64,000 nucleotides of DNA from Solen grandis (GCA_021229015.1 CM037778.1:82944669-83008668), one strand, 5' to 3'; numbered from the stretch's first letter, positions 34,689 through 46,905 are shown. The notes: a model not told the origin generated them from the letters alone. Numbers and translations are program-made.

Positions 34689-36966
34689 AGCTCACCTGAG
34701 CACAAAGTGCTCAAGGTGAGCTTTTGTGATCGCCCTTCGTCCGGCGTCCGTCGTCGTGCGTCGTCCGTCGTCAACAATTTGCTTTAAACGACATCTCCTC
34801 TGAAACCGCTGGACAGAATTTAATGAAACTTGGCAGGAATGTTCCTTGGGTGAGGCTCTACAAAAGTTGCTAAAATAAAGTTGATCCATGAAGAACTCTG
34901 GTTGCCATGGCAACAAAAGGAAAAATAAATTTGAAAACTTTAAAAATCATCTCCTTCAAAACTACTGGCCAGATTTCAAAATTAATTGGTACAGATGTTC
35001 CTTGGGTCAACCTCTACCAAATTTGCTAAAATTATTCCGATCCGTAAAAAAACATGGCCGCCAGGGGCGGGGCTTATTTGCCTTATATGTATATAGGGAA
35101 ACCTTTAAACAACATCTCCTCTGAAACCACTGGACAGAATTTGATTAAACTTGGCAGGGATGATCCTTGGGTCAACCTTCACAAAATTTGCTAAAATAAA
35201 CTTGATCCATGTAGAACTCTGGTTGCCATGGCAAAAAAAAAAAAAATGAAAACTTTAAAAATCATCTTCTTCAAAACTACTAGCCAGATTTTAAAATAAA
35301 TTGGTACAGATGTTCCTTGGGTCAGCCTCTACCAAAGTTGCTAAAATTATTCCGATCCGTAAAAAAACATGGCTGCCAGGGGCGGGGCTTATTTGCCTTA
35401 TATGTATATAGGGAAACCTTTAAACAACATCTCCTCTGAAACCACTGGACAGAATTTGATTAAACTTGGCAGGGATGTTCCTTAGGTCAACCTTCACAAA
35501 ATTTGCTAAAATAAACTTGATCCATGTAGAACTTTGGTTGCTATGGCAACAAAAAGAAAAAAAATGAAAACTTTAAAAATCATCTTCTTCAAAACTACTA
35601 GCCAGATTTTAAAATAAATTGGTACAGATGTTCCTTGGGTCATCCTCTACCAAAGTTGCTAAAATTATTCCGATCCGCAAAAAAACATGGCCGCCAGGGG
35701 CGGGGCTTATTTTCCTTATATGTATATAGAGAAACCTTTAAACAACATCTCCTCTGAAACCACTGGACAGAATTTGATTAAACTTGGCAGGGATGATCCT
35801 TGGGTCAACCTTCACAAAAGTCGTTAAAATAAACTTGATCCATGTAGAACTCTGGTTGCCATGGCAATAAAAAGAAAAAAAAATATGAAAACTTTAAAAT
35901 CATCTTCTTCAAAACTACTGGCCAGATTTTAAAATAAATTGGTACAGGTGTTCCTTGGGTCATCCTCTACCAAAGTTGCTAAAATTATTCCGATCCGTAA
36001 AAAAACATGGCTGCCAGGGGCGGGGCTTATTTGCCTTATATGTATATAGGGAAACCTTTAAACAACATCTCCTCTGAAACCACTGGACAGAATTTGATTA
36101 AACTTGGCAGGGATGATCCTTGGGTCAACATTCACAAAATTTGCTAAAATAAACTTGATCCATGTAGAACTCTGGTTGCTATGGCAACAAAAAGAAAAAA
36201 AATGAAAACTTTAAAAATCATCTTCTTCAAAACTACTAGCCAGATTTTAAAATAAATTGGTACAGATGTTCCTTGGGGCATCCTCTACCAAAGTTGCTAA
36301 AATCATTCCGATCCGCAATAAAACATGGCCGCCAGGGGCGGGGCTTATTTTCCTTATATGTATATAGAGAAACCTTTAAACAACATCTCCTCTGAAACCA
36401 CTGGACAGAATTTGATTAAACTTGGCAGGGATGATCCTTGGGTCAACCTTCACAAAAGTTGTTAAAATAAACTTGATCCATGTAGAACTCTGGTTGCCAT
36501 GGCAATAAAAAGAAAAAAAAAATGAAAACTTTAAAATCATCTTCTTCAAAACTACTGGCCAGATTTTAAAATAAATTGGTACAGGTGTTCCTTGGGTCAA
36601 CCTCTACCAAAGTTGCTAAAATTTTTCCGATCCGTAAAAAACATGGCCGGCAGGGGCGGGGCTTATTTGCCTTATATGTTTATAGGGAAAACTTTAATCA
36701 ACATTTCCTCTGAAACCACTGGAAAGAATTTGATTAAATTTGGCACGAATGATCCTTGGGTCATCCTTCACAAAAGTTCCTAAAATAAACTTGATCCATA
36801 TAGAACTCTTGTTGCCATGGCAACAAAAAGAAAAAAAATATGAAAACTTTAAAAATCATCTTCTTCAAAACTACTAGCCAGATTTTAAAATAAATTGGTA
36901 AAGATGTTCCTTGGGTCAACCTATTTATCTCAGGTGAGCGATTTAGGGCCATCATGGCCTCTTGTT
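34689..36966 (+). mobile_element. AGCTCACC-type repeat element D (seven 318-bp-type units)
   Basis: Same family as element C but longer. The head starts AGCTCACCTGAGCACAAAGT and the end reads CAGGTGAGCGATTTAGGGCC then ATCATGGCCTCTTGTT. The marker GTTGC(C/T)ATGGCAA occurs at 34,901, 35,222, 35,537, 35,854, 36,174, 36,493 and 36,811, spaced 315-321 bp. Units alternate between TTGCCTTATATG and TTTCCTTATATG versions, suggesting that pairs of units were duplicated together. It lies just upstream of the broken DDE transposase. Confidence 0.92.
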
Positions 36967-37126
36967 GTGGGGATTAATATTTGTTGTCAAAAACCTACAA
37001 AAAATCAACAAAATTAAGTGTCTAATAAAAATTAATGATTTTACATTTGTATCATTTTCATTTACTTTTAAATATCTCAGCTCAGTCACCACAAATGGTC
37101 AGATTGGTAATTTGTTTATTTTCCAG

Positions 37127-38626
37127 ATGCCACTAATAGAACCCACTGCGGGGCCATTTGATGCCAGCTTTCCTTGTTGGGACCTGACTTTTCCACAACA
37201 GCCAGAGATGATTGTGATTTGAAGGACTGTATAATGTCAGAGCCTACGATTCCTTGAAAGCAGTTTGTGGGGAACTCAGTCTAAGGTATCCTGATAGGAT
37301 CATGAGTGTAAACCTTAGAAAATACACTGCAACGTTAAGTCAGGTAAGAAAACGTATATTTTTTTTGCTCATGTGCTTCTGTGGTAGCAGATACATGTTT
37401 ATGTACAGCTTGACTGGCTTTTATGTCATAACTGCTGGAAATGTTAATTTTGCCATGAATAACATTTTTAACATCCAGGGTTATTAATGTATGATAATGA
37501 ATAAATTATAGAAATAAACCATTGTAATAAAAAAAAAAATATGATAATAAAAAAACGATGATGCACATACTTTTTTGTGTATACAAAGTATACCTGATAA
37601 AAATTAATTCATCTGATGTCGCAAATACAATTTAACATGCCTTATTACAAATCTACCACTGGACGCGAGGTTTTGATATTGTTTTAAAAATAATTATTGA
37701 TGAGGAAATTTGTTGCAATATCTGGATTGACAAAAATTATTTCAGGTTATTGACCTTCAACCCAATGAACTACAGTGGCTGTGTAACCATTTAAGCCACA
37801 CAACAAAGGTACACTTCGAATACTACCGACAAATATCCGGCTTTATTGAGAGGGTTAACATTAGCAAATGTTGCTGATCCAGGATATAAATCTGACGGGA
37901 AAGTTTGTGGGGAAGACCCTTCGTGACATTAACAGCATTCCTTTGGAAGGTACATTAAGTAGTCTGTCTTTATCAAACAAATGAAACTCAGTTTTTGACA
38001 GTGCATATCTGCACACATCAGATAATAGTTTTTGATTTTACCTAAAAGTTCAATGATGGTTATTAATTAAAGTAATGAATAATGTGAGGTTTTGCAGTAT
38101 TTGGGATATTGCTATGGACATCAACAAATTGCAAAATTACCATCCAAATACCAATGTTTCAAATATTAAAATATACATCACTAGTTATTACACCATAATT
38201 GTTTTCATAATTATACCTATATTGGAGTCACGTCCGGCAGTCTATCTGTTGGTCTGTCTAGACAAGATTTGTCTGCCCAATATCTTAGCTATAAATAATA
38301 CGATATAAACTTTTTTTGCTCAACTGTTCAAAGAATAAGGACTATTGTCTGTGTTGGTTCATGCTTGCATGCAAGCACTATTAGAGCCATAGCTCAGCAA
38401 CCAATGCATGTATTATATGTAGTAAGATGACTGCTGGTTTCAATTAAATTTAAGGCATATTGGGATAAGTCATATCAAAAAGTAAATCAATTTCTTTTAC
38501 AGAGATGTTCTGCTACTCCTCAATTTCTGGGCTGCCAAAGAACATAAAGTGGCCGGTGAATTTACTGCTGAATACATCAGCAGAAAGTGGCTTTGCCAAT
38601 ATTTATGTTGAGTGTGACAACACTAC
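37127..38626 (+). pseudogene. Tyrosine-recombinase-like C-terminal exons, decayed
   Basis: Three plus-strand exon-like pieces with plausible splice sites (37,127-37,343; 37,746-37,949; 38,503-38,626). The first ends YDSLKAVCGELSLRYPDRIM then SVNLRKYTATLSQ|. The second reads VIDLQPNELQWLCNHLSHTT then KVHFEYYRQ, and, after a frameshift near 37,872, LLIQDINLTGKFVGKTLRDI. The order LRKx.AT ... L.H..K.H..YYR resembles the Arg, His and Tyr boxes at the C-terminal end of tyrosine recombinases, as in Crypton-like transposon proteins. I know similar uncharacterised proteins from molluscs. The first exon has stops in this frame in its 5' part, so the copy is broken. The third piece is open in phase (MFCYSSISGLPKNIKWPVNL) but not recognised. 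Confidence 0.55.
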
Positions 38627-40675
38627 GTAAGTATTTAACAGCTTGATCTCTTAGTTTGGGTGTCCAAGCAAAGCACTTTATTAAATAATAAGCTTTATGA
38701 AAATATCAACAAAGAAGCATCTTTGATGCAGGTGTTACTGTGATCACTGAATTAATTATATCTTTACAATCCCAAACTTCTAGAACAAGACCTGCCACTT
38801 AAGCTCTTTACCAAAACATGGAATTGAGTGCGGTCAAGTGCCTGATGCCATTTTCTCCTTTTTTCCAGCAAGCATCTTAATCTAAAAAGAAAGTACACCA
38901 GTCAATATTTTATAAGGACCAAAAGAAAACAATTTCGATATTCTGGAAATTGGATAATATAATACAGCCTATGGTTATATTTGTCCTGCATACTCATTAG
39001 GAACCTATTTCAAAATGGCAAGTAACTGTAAAAAAAATATTTAGGCACAGTTTTGCCCCTTTTATTGACTTAGATTTTTAGCTTGTTTGTTTTTCAAAGA
39101 AAAAAAGGTTGAGTTATTATTATTTCTCTGGTGCCGCCCTAGCTCTTAGTTCCATTTTTTCCAAATTTATCTCCTCTTTAAAAAAAAACTAACCATCACT
39201 TTGGAAAGTGGAGCGCGCTGTCTGTGGACAACTCTTGTTTTTTTTTTATCCCTGATAGAAAATCATTCTTATACATGTATATAGAATATAAGTAGATCAT
39301 AATATACATCATATCAATTATGCTTTTTTATTAAGTTTATTTTTATGCCTCTGCATCAATAGATTGGGACCATATTGTTTTTGTCACAAAACTTTAACCT
39401 TGACCATAACTCAGAGGTCCTTCCACCTTCAGCCTCCAAACCTCATAGGTGCATGCACCTTGGTGAGCTCTACCGACCAGACCCACTTAGAGGACACTGT
39501 GACCAAACAATTAATTGTCAAAATATATTAACCTTGTGCCCACCAAATTGAATGTGCTTCTCTAACTTCTCATAACCTCCAAACTTCACAAGTGCATGCA
39601 CCTTGATGAGCCCTACCCGCCTTAACCTTCAAATGACCTTGACCCACAAGGTCTCAGTCCCCAGCGGGGGCGTGGCGTTCATTCAAACATAACACTTGTT
39701 TGATGTGAGAACACACTTATCTCATTGTTTTGAGCCTTACAGTTTCTTAGTTTCTCTTATACATAGTTTTACCTGTTCCACAGATTGACTGTTAACATAC
39801 ATCAGCTACTACCGAATGGCCCTCTTGTTTTCTACAGTATATCAACGGTGACATGCTTGCAAATTGTGTTTGATACATATAAACTAAAATTCATCTTGAT
39901 ATTGTACATATTTAGTTTTAAACATTAACAAACACCAACTAACTTAAAGATCAGGCAACCTGTTTTCAATGGGGGCTAGTAGATGTTCAAAGTAACTTGC
40001 CAAGAGCCATAACTCTGACTTGCATTTTGGCTGTATGATGTCCTTTTTTCTAACTTTTTTGTGAAACTTGCTTTATATATTAAGTATCGAATATATTCAA
40101 GTGAGACTGGAATACTTGCTTATGATGACTGTGCATCTGTAAGACAATGCACATTTAACTCTTTCAGCAGTATTTTTTTTAGAGTTGTGGCCCTTTTTAA
40201 CTTAGATTTTTTATCAACAAAGGTTTGGCTTATTGATAATTATTTGGAAAAGTTGAGTGTGTGGTTTGAGGACAGCTCGTTTTATAGAAGAATTTGCATC
40301 ATTGTAAATTTAATACAGGAAAAGATCCAATTCGATCTGACACTGCCCTGGACATTGTTAAGTTTGAGGCGGACCTGAGGCACCCGACACAATTAATAAA
40401 GCAACACATCTGAGGAAACACAAGGTCACCATATCACAGGTTTATTATACAGTGAAAACACAGTTGAATATAATGAATTGTTTTTATTTATTCATTTATT
40501 ACTTGTGATTTATTACTTGTGATTTAAAGCACATACCAGTGTTATAACTATATATAACATCAGTGCTCAAGTTGGTTTAAATGTTGAGATCGTCTGATCC
40601 CTCAGTTCAATCATTTTTGGATCACCTTTACCACTGTTTTTAGTTGTTTTTTTTTTTTTTTTTTTGTTCAATATC
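38627..40675. repeat. Mixed worn repeats, no gene
   Basis: Contains a short element with TTTTAGCTTGTTTGTTTTTC at about 39,077 and GTGGACAACTCTTGTT near 39,240. A second stretch from about 39,343 (TTTATGCCTCTGCATC) runs to about 39,700 with GACCTTGACC-type text. Related scraps continue to 40,290 (AGAGTTGTGGCCC, GAGGACAGCTCG). No coding region is supported. Confidence 0.5.
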
Positions 40676-40977
40676 AGCTCACCTGAGCACAGAGTGTAGT
40701 ATTGAGCAGTGGCCCAGTACCTTTTAGTTAAAGTTGGCCCCACCTTGACTCTCTTGACCTACTGATCTATTTTTTGTTGTTGACTTGATTTGCTTATAAT
40801 TAATGAAAAGGCATTAACCATGACCTGATGACTTACTTTCTTGATTTTGAAGCTTCATTAATGAAATTTAAACTTTGACATTGGCTGGACTTGATCTTGA
40901 CCTACTTAAACCTTTCTAAAGCTACAGCAATGAAATTGCTCAGTCAAGCGATATAGGGCCATCATGGCTCTCTTGCT
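40676..40977 (+). mobile_element. AGCTCACC-type repeat element F (short)
   Basis: A 300-bp copy: CAGCTCACCTGAGCACAGAG at the left and TCAGTCAAGCGATATAGGGCC then ATCATGGCTCTCTTG at the right. The interior is reduced and resembles none of the unit types well. Confidence 0.75.
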
Positions 40978-41839
40978 TTCATAGATTTTGATAAAAAAAA
41001 AAAAAATCATTACATTCAGGTAATGGGCCTGCAGGACCACGAATTAAAGTGGTTAACAATGGATTTCAGATTTAAAAACTTATGGAAAGGATAGAAGTGG
41101 CAAAAATCATGCTTCTCCAAGAATCCATCAATGTCGGTTGATTTGCAGGAGTTAAGCCTTCTGACATAAACCTTGCAAGTAAGAAATAAAGGATGTCTAA
41201 GATTACCAAAATCAGACTTGAACTACCTTGACATTTTTTGAAATGTTTCATGTATGCAAAACTGCCCAGTGTCCATTAATTAAAAAAAATTGGTAGAAAA
41301 TGACTAGAAGAGTTGTAAGATGGTATATTAGAATCGTCTTGTTTGAAATTATGCATCATCATCATACCCCGCAAATTTTGAAAATTACACTGTAGTCACC
41401 AGTTAGTCTGTTAAAACATTTCCTGGAGAACACAGATACTAGTACTACAGTTTTGATCAATTATTTTGGTATTATTCACAGTGCAAGGACATAATGAGAA
41501 ACAGTGTGACACGTTTTTTGCCCGCAAGATTCAAATTGGCCAGTTAGTGGCCATCTTGAAATTAGAACATCCTGTAATAAAGTGACATGCCAGGGTTTAG
41601 TTTTCACTCCTGTGACAGTGTCTAGTTTTCAAAGTAAAAAATACAGGAAATCACTTTAAAGATTGTGTAATGTAATGTTCCTCTGCTACTCAATCTGTAG
41701 ATCTTGATGGAGAGGATGGAGGGCATGAACCAGTAGGATGTGAACAGTCATGAACCGGACGAGACTCTGGCAGAGGAGGATAAGCTCCCAGTGGAAGGTG
41801 ACAAAATAAAATAAGAGCATTATATTACATTTAACATTT
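40978..41839. other. Non-coding stretch; possible tail exon of a broken gene
   Basis: Mostly featureless. At about 41,700-41,801 an exon-like piece (CTGTAG acceptor, GGAAG|GTGACA donor) reads DLDGEDGGHEPVGCEQ before a stop. It could be a worn acidic tail belonging to the broken gene at 37.1-38.6 kb, but the evidence is thin. Confidence 0.35.
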
Positions 41840-42392
41840 TTAGCTTAACTATTTGAAGAATATGAGAGCTATTGCAGTCATCTTGCGTTGGCATTGCAGC
41901 TTTTGGTTAAAGTTTTGCATGAAAGTTACTATCAATCTTATATCTAAATAACCGTTCAACATATTAGCTTTAAAGTTTATGAATATGTTTAGGGGCATCA
42001 GAAAACCAAGGTAGATAACTCTTGACTGAATACAAATTATTGCCCTTTTTTAACTTAGAAATTTTGGTTAAAGTTTTGCATGCAAGATACTTTCATGCTA
42101 CATTCTACAAGGTAATAATTCTTAATGGAATATATTACAAATTATGACCCCTTTTACTTAGAAAATTTTATGAAAAGTTTTGCATGCACAGTGGTATTAT
42201 GCTTAAGTGTCAGTAACTAGGTATAGGATTAATTTTAGACTTCATAAACATATTCAGGGGTATCAGACTATCAAGGTATATCCTTCTTGACTATTATTAT
42301 ATACAGGTTATATGAAGGGCAAAAATAGATTTCATTTGATTTACCAACAAACATTTCGAATAGTCGAATAATCTGACAGCTCTTGTTAGGTT
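41840..42392 (+). mobile_element. Bivalve-type repeat ending GACAGCTCTTGTTAG
   Basis: It starts TTTTTAGCTTAACTATTTGA with AGAATATGAGAGCT and ends TTCGAATAGTCGAATAATCT then GACAGCTCTTGTTAG. The ends form a short inverted match (ACTATTTGAAGAATA/TTCGAATAGT). The inner text has GGTTAAAGTTTTGCATGCAA repeated three times. Non-coding. Confidence 0.6.
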
Positions 42393-42414
42393 TTCATATT
42401 ACAATGTTTTATAG

Positions 42415-42495
42415 ATTATAACTATAACCCCGTAATCGGAAGTTTATGGGTTCGATCACCGTCTGCAACATACCATAGTCGTTAAAAATGGTACT
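42415..42495 (+). repeat. Left half of a SINE split by a Harbinger element
   Basis: The text GGGTTCGATCAC (box B), then GCAACATACCATAGTCGTTAAAAATGGTACT, matches the 5' half of the intact SINE at 45,485-45,778 (GATTTGATCCCTGG, GCGACATACTAAAGTC). It stops exactly where the Harbinger inverted repeat begins. The other half is at 54,575-54,775. Confidence 0.7.
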
Positions 42496-42660
42496 GGCCC
42501 GTGTTCTCAAACGTATTGAAAATCATACTCGTATTCAGACTCAGACTCAAATCTAAGTTTCATGCTCAACTGAGCTGTAAAGATAAGCTGTGTTCTCAAC
42601 ATCGTTTATCGTGTACTCAGCTGAGCAAAATTTTGTACTCAATTATGCCTGTTGTAAGCG
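42496..42660 (+). repeat. Harbinger left terminal inverted repeat and subterminal region
   Basis: The outer 43 bases match the right end at roughly 70% with small gaps (both have TGTTCTC then AAAC(A/G)TA). Inside are repeated ACTCAGACTCAGACTCAAAT and CTCAACTGAGCTG strings that resemble the CTCAAA clusters at 54,320-54,530. Confidence 0.75.
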
Positions 42661-42751
42661 GCCCGAATCAGCGCTTTTTAATCTCGGAGATCAATTTGCG
42701 TAAAAGTATGAGAATTTTTGACGTACAGCTGTCACAAGTCGTCTGCATAGG

Positions 42752-42943
42752 TGTGTTGGATCCACTCAAGAAAAGAAAAGAAAACTGGACCGAGCTGGAC
42801 AAAATGTCAGTTCTGTCGATGGTTATCAATAGTGCTGATGGTTTGTTCAGCTGGTTCAAAGGTTGTACCTCTGGGTCATCAAAGCTTAAAGAAAGTAAAT
42901 AGGCTGAAATCACAGAAAAATTCAACTCGTAATTATCAAATGA
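42752..42943 (+). pseudogene. Myb/SANT-like DNA-binding domain exon
   Basis: The frame reads LDPLKKRKENWTELDKMSVL, then INSADGLFSWFKGCTSGSSK, then LKESK*AEITEKFNS. This is the start and middle of the Myb/SANT-like (trihelix-type) DNA-binding domain found in Harbinger accessory proteins: a basic KRK, the first helix after NWTE, LF..FKG, then the conserved W followed by EIT..(F/V)N. The conserved Trp is replaced by TAG (42,900-42,902), and a second stop follows. The protein normally binds the transposon ends and helps bring the nuclease to them. The acceptor may be GTCTGCATAG (42,750). This copy cannot make a full product. Confidence 0.8.
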
Positions 42944-43370
42944 TGAATGCATTGTCCTTTCGGTTACGTGTCTATTTACAAAATAACGCTATTTCACCAA
43001 ATAATTAGACTTGTTTGCATCAAATCATATACATATATACATTAATCCTAAACATATATGTTGATCTTACATAATATGTGAAGACCACAGTAACTTTAAA
43101 TGGGAAATATATCATTACCTCCCTTTGTGCTGGAAGTTTTGAAAATGTAAGTGGAACGTAATTGTTTCCGATATATATACATAAAGTTGTTATTTTAAAA
43201 AAAACAAAAAAACATTAGTCTACTAGACATCTGTTAATTAACATTCTCTTTTAACAATGTGGATATATCTTTTTCATAGATCCGGAACAGCCTCGTGTAA
43301 AAGAGAAATAACCAAAATAAAAAGTTCAACAATTTGAAGACAAGAGGTAAATTTTTGTCATGTGTTTATT

Positions 43371-44095
43371 AGCTCACCTGAGCACAAAGTGCTCAAGGTG
43401 AGCTTTTGTGATCGCCCTTCGTCCGGCGTCCGTCGTCGTCCGTCGTGCGACGTGCGTCGTGCGACGTGCGTCGTGTGTCGTCAACAATTTGCTTTAAACG
43501 ACATCTCCTCTGAAACTGCTGGACAGAATTTAATGAAACTTGGCAGGAATGTTCCTTGGGTGAGGCTCTACAAAAGTTGCTAAAATAAAGTTGATCCATG
43601 AAGAACTCTGGTTGCCATGGCAACAAAAAGAAAAAAAAATGAAAACTTTAAAAATCATCTTCTTCAAAACTACTGGCCAGATTTTAAAATAAATTGGTAC
43701 AGATGTTCCTTGGGTCAACCTCTACCAAAGTTGCTAAAATTTTTCCGATCCGTAAAAAACATGGCCGCCAGGGGCGGGGCTTATTTGCCTTATATGTATA
43801 TAGAGAAACCTTTAAACAACATCTCCTCTGAAACCACTGGACAAAATTTGATTAAACTTGGCAGGGATGATCCTTGGGTCAACCTTCACAAAAGTTCCTA
43901 AAATAAACTTGATCCATATAGAACTCTGGTTGCCATAGCAACAAAAAGAAAAAAAATATGAAAACTTTAAAAATCATCTGCTTCAAAACTACTGGCCAGA
44001 TTTTAAAATAAATTGGTACAGATGTTCCTTGGGTCAACCTATTTATCTCAGGTGAGCGATTTAGGGCCATCATGGGCCTCTTGTTATTGCCTTCC
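43371..44095 (+). mobile_element. AGCTCACC-type repeat element E
   Basis: The head starts AGCTCACCTGAGCACAAAGT with an expanded GTCGTGCGACGTGCGTCGTG motif. Two units with GGTTGCCAT(G/A)GCAAC at 43,611 and 43,929 (318 bp apart) follow. The end is CAGGTGAGCGATTTAGGGCC then ATCATGGGCCTCTTGTT. It sits in the intron between the two Myb/SANT gene exons, inside the Harbinger element. Confidence 0.9.
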
Positions 44096-44558
44096 ATGTC
44101 ATGATTTTTTTTTTTTACTGATTAATGTAGTTGATGTTATTCATTCTTGATTTAAAAGCTACCTGTATTTCTATACTTAAGTTGTTATCTTTACATTGGT
44201 TTACTGTTTCCTGCTGTAGCCTTTGGTACTTGTTAAACTTCATATGGATGTGAATTAAGCAATTAAAGAAAAAGTCACATACAAATTCATGAAATAAGAA
44301 TTCCTGCATCTATTTACAATATTCATTGATGTATATAAAATATTTTTAATAATATAAAAAATTGTTTTATAATTGAAAACCATGATCTATCACATGATTT
44401 GTTTTTAAATGTAAATGCAATAGAAACTGTGCATTATTTTTTTTTCAAGTCAAGTTTTTTTACCTTTTATATTTGAAATTATTTCGAAACCATTTCAGAT
44501 TATGTATTTTATTGCTGTATAATGTGTAAATATTGTTTTTTATTCTTTTTTTTAACAG

Positions 44559-44640
44559 TTAAGGACAAGAATCTGTCAGCTCGTAAGACTGCGGGAGGCC
44601 CGCCCCCATTAGAGGGTGTTAGTGGGAGCCTGGAATCATC
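44559..44640 (+). pseudogene. Myb/SANT-like gene, second exon
   Basis: After TTTTTTTAACAG the frame reads VKDKNLSARKTAGGPPPLEG and VSGSLESSG. The K(T/A)GGGPPP motif directly after the DNA-binding helices, followed by a G-x-LESS-like string, is characteristic of the Harbinger-associated Myb/SANT proteins in invertebrates (usually KKTGGGPPP). The exon is open, and the donor would be TCAG|GTTCTT. Together with the exon at 42,752 it represents the accessory gene of the element; the part between them (third helix) was not found. Confidence 0.7.
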
Positions 44641-45484
44641 AGGTTCTTGGTATTTTATTTCCTCATTTTTTTTTATTGAATTCTATGTAAGCTTTTCAAT
44701 TATTTATGGTTACCACATGATATTGGGCGTGCATACAACTCTTTTCAATCAATTATAGATTAATATAAAATTAAAAATTGTGTTCTGAATATCTTTGATT
44801 TGAAGATTGTTAAATATGTATAGTCAGTAGAATAATATGTATGTTACCTGTCTTAAAATCATTATTATTGCTTTATGGAAGATAAGGTATACTAGTTTCC
44901 TAATATCCTAGTCATGACTCAAATTATTATCCCTTACTATGCAACTTGGTAAAAATATACCTTTATACTTCCTTTAAAATGACATAACCTTACAAGCTTG
45001 GTTGAAATATCCCAGTCAATTACAACATTTATCAATGTGCTACAGAATTTATTGAATAAGTACTAAGTTTCACTGGAAATTATAAAGGTAAATATATGAA
45101 TGCTGCAAGACATATTTTTAAATTGATTTTAAATATTAACATAAATTTGATCCTGAATATCACATAATCACTTTGTACCACTAACTATTATATACTGGTA
45201 ATTCAATAAATTGATCTTAAATTATTACATGAAACATTTATGTGTTGTGATGATGGATAACAGATGAGTATCAAACTACTGTTTCAGCTGAAGGAAATGC
45301 ATTTTCCTGTGACGTGGAAGCTACATATAATCTTGTATTTATTTAATGTTTTTCGGTGGATTATAGGGAATTATAAAAAGATGTTCACTCAAAATTAAAT
45401 TATCCTCTTTATCTTGATATATTTATTAATAATTGATGTTCTATGTAACTAAGCATGACATAGCTAAAAGTGAATTATATAACC
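44641..45484. other. Non-coding interior of the Harbinger element
   Basis: AT-rich, no coding region or repeat recognised. Confidence 0.5.
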
Positions 45485-45778
45485 ATCCCCCGTGGGCGAG
45501 TAGTTTGAGTGTCCTCCGTGGTAGCGGTTGGTCTTGGATTTGATCCCTGGTTGCGACATACTAAAGTCCGAAAACTTGTTTTAGTTTAGTTCCATTGTTT
45601 GGCGCTCTGCAACCAGGATTTGTTGACTTGGTGTCAGGATAATGTGACTGGGTGTGGTATCATGCCACATGTCTGGGGTGTGATACTGCAGTTTGGCAGC
45701 ACTATATCTGTCTCAAATAGACATAGTCTCCAAATGACTGAAAGACTGTTGATGGGACGTTAAACCCAACAAACAACC
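45485..45778 (+). mobile_element. SINE, intact copy of the family split by Harbinger
   Basis: The tRNA-like head (CCGTGGGCGAGTAGTTTGAG as box A; GGATTTGATCCCTGG as box B) is followed by a body with GTGACTGGGTGTGGTATCAT and GCAGCACTATATCTG. The end is TTGATGGGACGTTAAACCCA then ACAAACAACC. About 290 bp. It provides the unbroken reference for the halves at 42,415 and 54,575. It resembles tRNA-derived SINEs known from molluscs. Confidence 0.8.
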
Positions 45779-45964
45779 GAATTAATTATACCTTTTCAGG
45801 TAAGCTAAACAAGTAATTTAACAATAAATTATGTAATTTAATACAAGTAATTATTTAATACTTAATTAATACATTGAATTATACATTAATTTAAGTAATT
45901 GAAACATAATTAAAAATTATAAAAGAGACTCTGTTATGTGAATAATTTTAAATGAAAACACATT

Positions 45965-46905
45965 TTTAGCTTGTCTGTTTTTTCTGAAGAAAAAAAAAAC
46001 GAGCTTTTGTCGAAACTCCAGCGTCCGCATTGTCGTCATCGTTGTCCGGAATCTTAACTTCTCTACTATTCCATATACAACTTTCATTGTTGGTATGCAT
46101 ATTCATCTTTGCAAGAGCTATTCAGATATACCTATTTTTGCTCTATTTTTTGAAAACTTTAAAATGCCTGTCATTTCTGAACCATAACCAACAGGGCACT
46201 GATATTTCACAGTCATGTGAATTCCTTGTGGCAAGATCTTTCCATCAATGTAACACTTTTGGACTTTGACCTTGACCTTTGAACTATTACCTGATTTTGC
46301 AATGTTTAACAAAAAACTTGAATGTTGGCCATAACTTTTTACTATATGACATACATCTTTTATATTTGGTATGCATATTCATCATGATAATGATTTTTCA
46401 GATATACCTCAATATTTTATGTATCGACCTTGACCTTTGACCTTATTTGGCCATAACTTTGGACATGTTTTATAATCGATATTTCTTTGTCATTTTTCAA
46501 TATTTTTTTTAAAAAAACTTTGTATACTGGTTTGTCATCATATGAACCTGTGCAGGTGTGATTTTGGTAATGATCTTAAGGCAGATAAAAAAGAACATTT
46601 TTTTTTTAATGTTTTCAAATTTTACAGTTTTGTGTTGATTATCAAAAACTCAGTGAATAAGCAATTGTGATTATTTGCTTACATATTTCACATCTTTGTG
46701 TTGTATACTCCATGCATAGGTCAAGGTCATCCTTCAAGGTCAAAGGTCAAATTTAAAAGGGTATGGTACTTAAACTTTGCATTTTAAGGCTTACAATTTC
46801 AGTTGTGATTTTCAAGGTCATCTTTTTTAAGTGTTTAACAAAAATGTGTAACATTGGCAAAAACAGATGAGCTTTGGCACCCGCATGCGGTGCTCTTGTC
46901 TTTTT
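45965..46905 (+). mobile_element. Repeat with TTTTAGCTTGTCTGTTTT start
   Basis: It begins TTTTTAGCTTGTCTGTTTTT and GAGCTTTTGTCGAAACTCCA, contains many GACCTTGACCTTTGA strings, and ends GATGAGCTTTGGCACCCGCA then TGCGGTGCTCTTGTCTTTTT. This is an interspersed non-coding element type I associate with bivalves. Frames at 46,030-46,312 lie inside it and are not genes. Confidence 0.65.

Noticed and set aside
46030..46312. Overlapping frames on both strands as genes
   Set aside because: They lie inside a dispersed repeat (45,965-46,905) rich in GACCTTGACC-type text.
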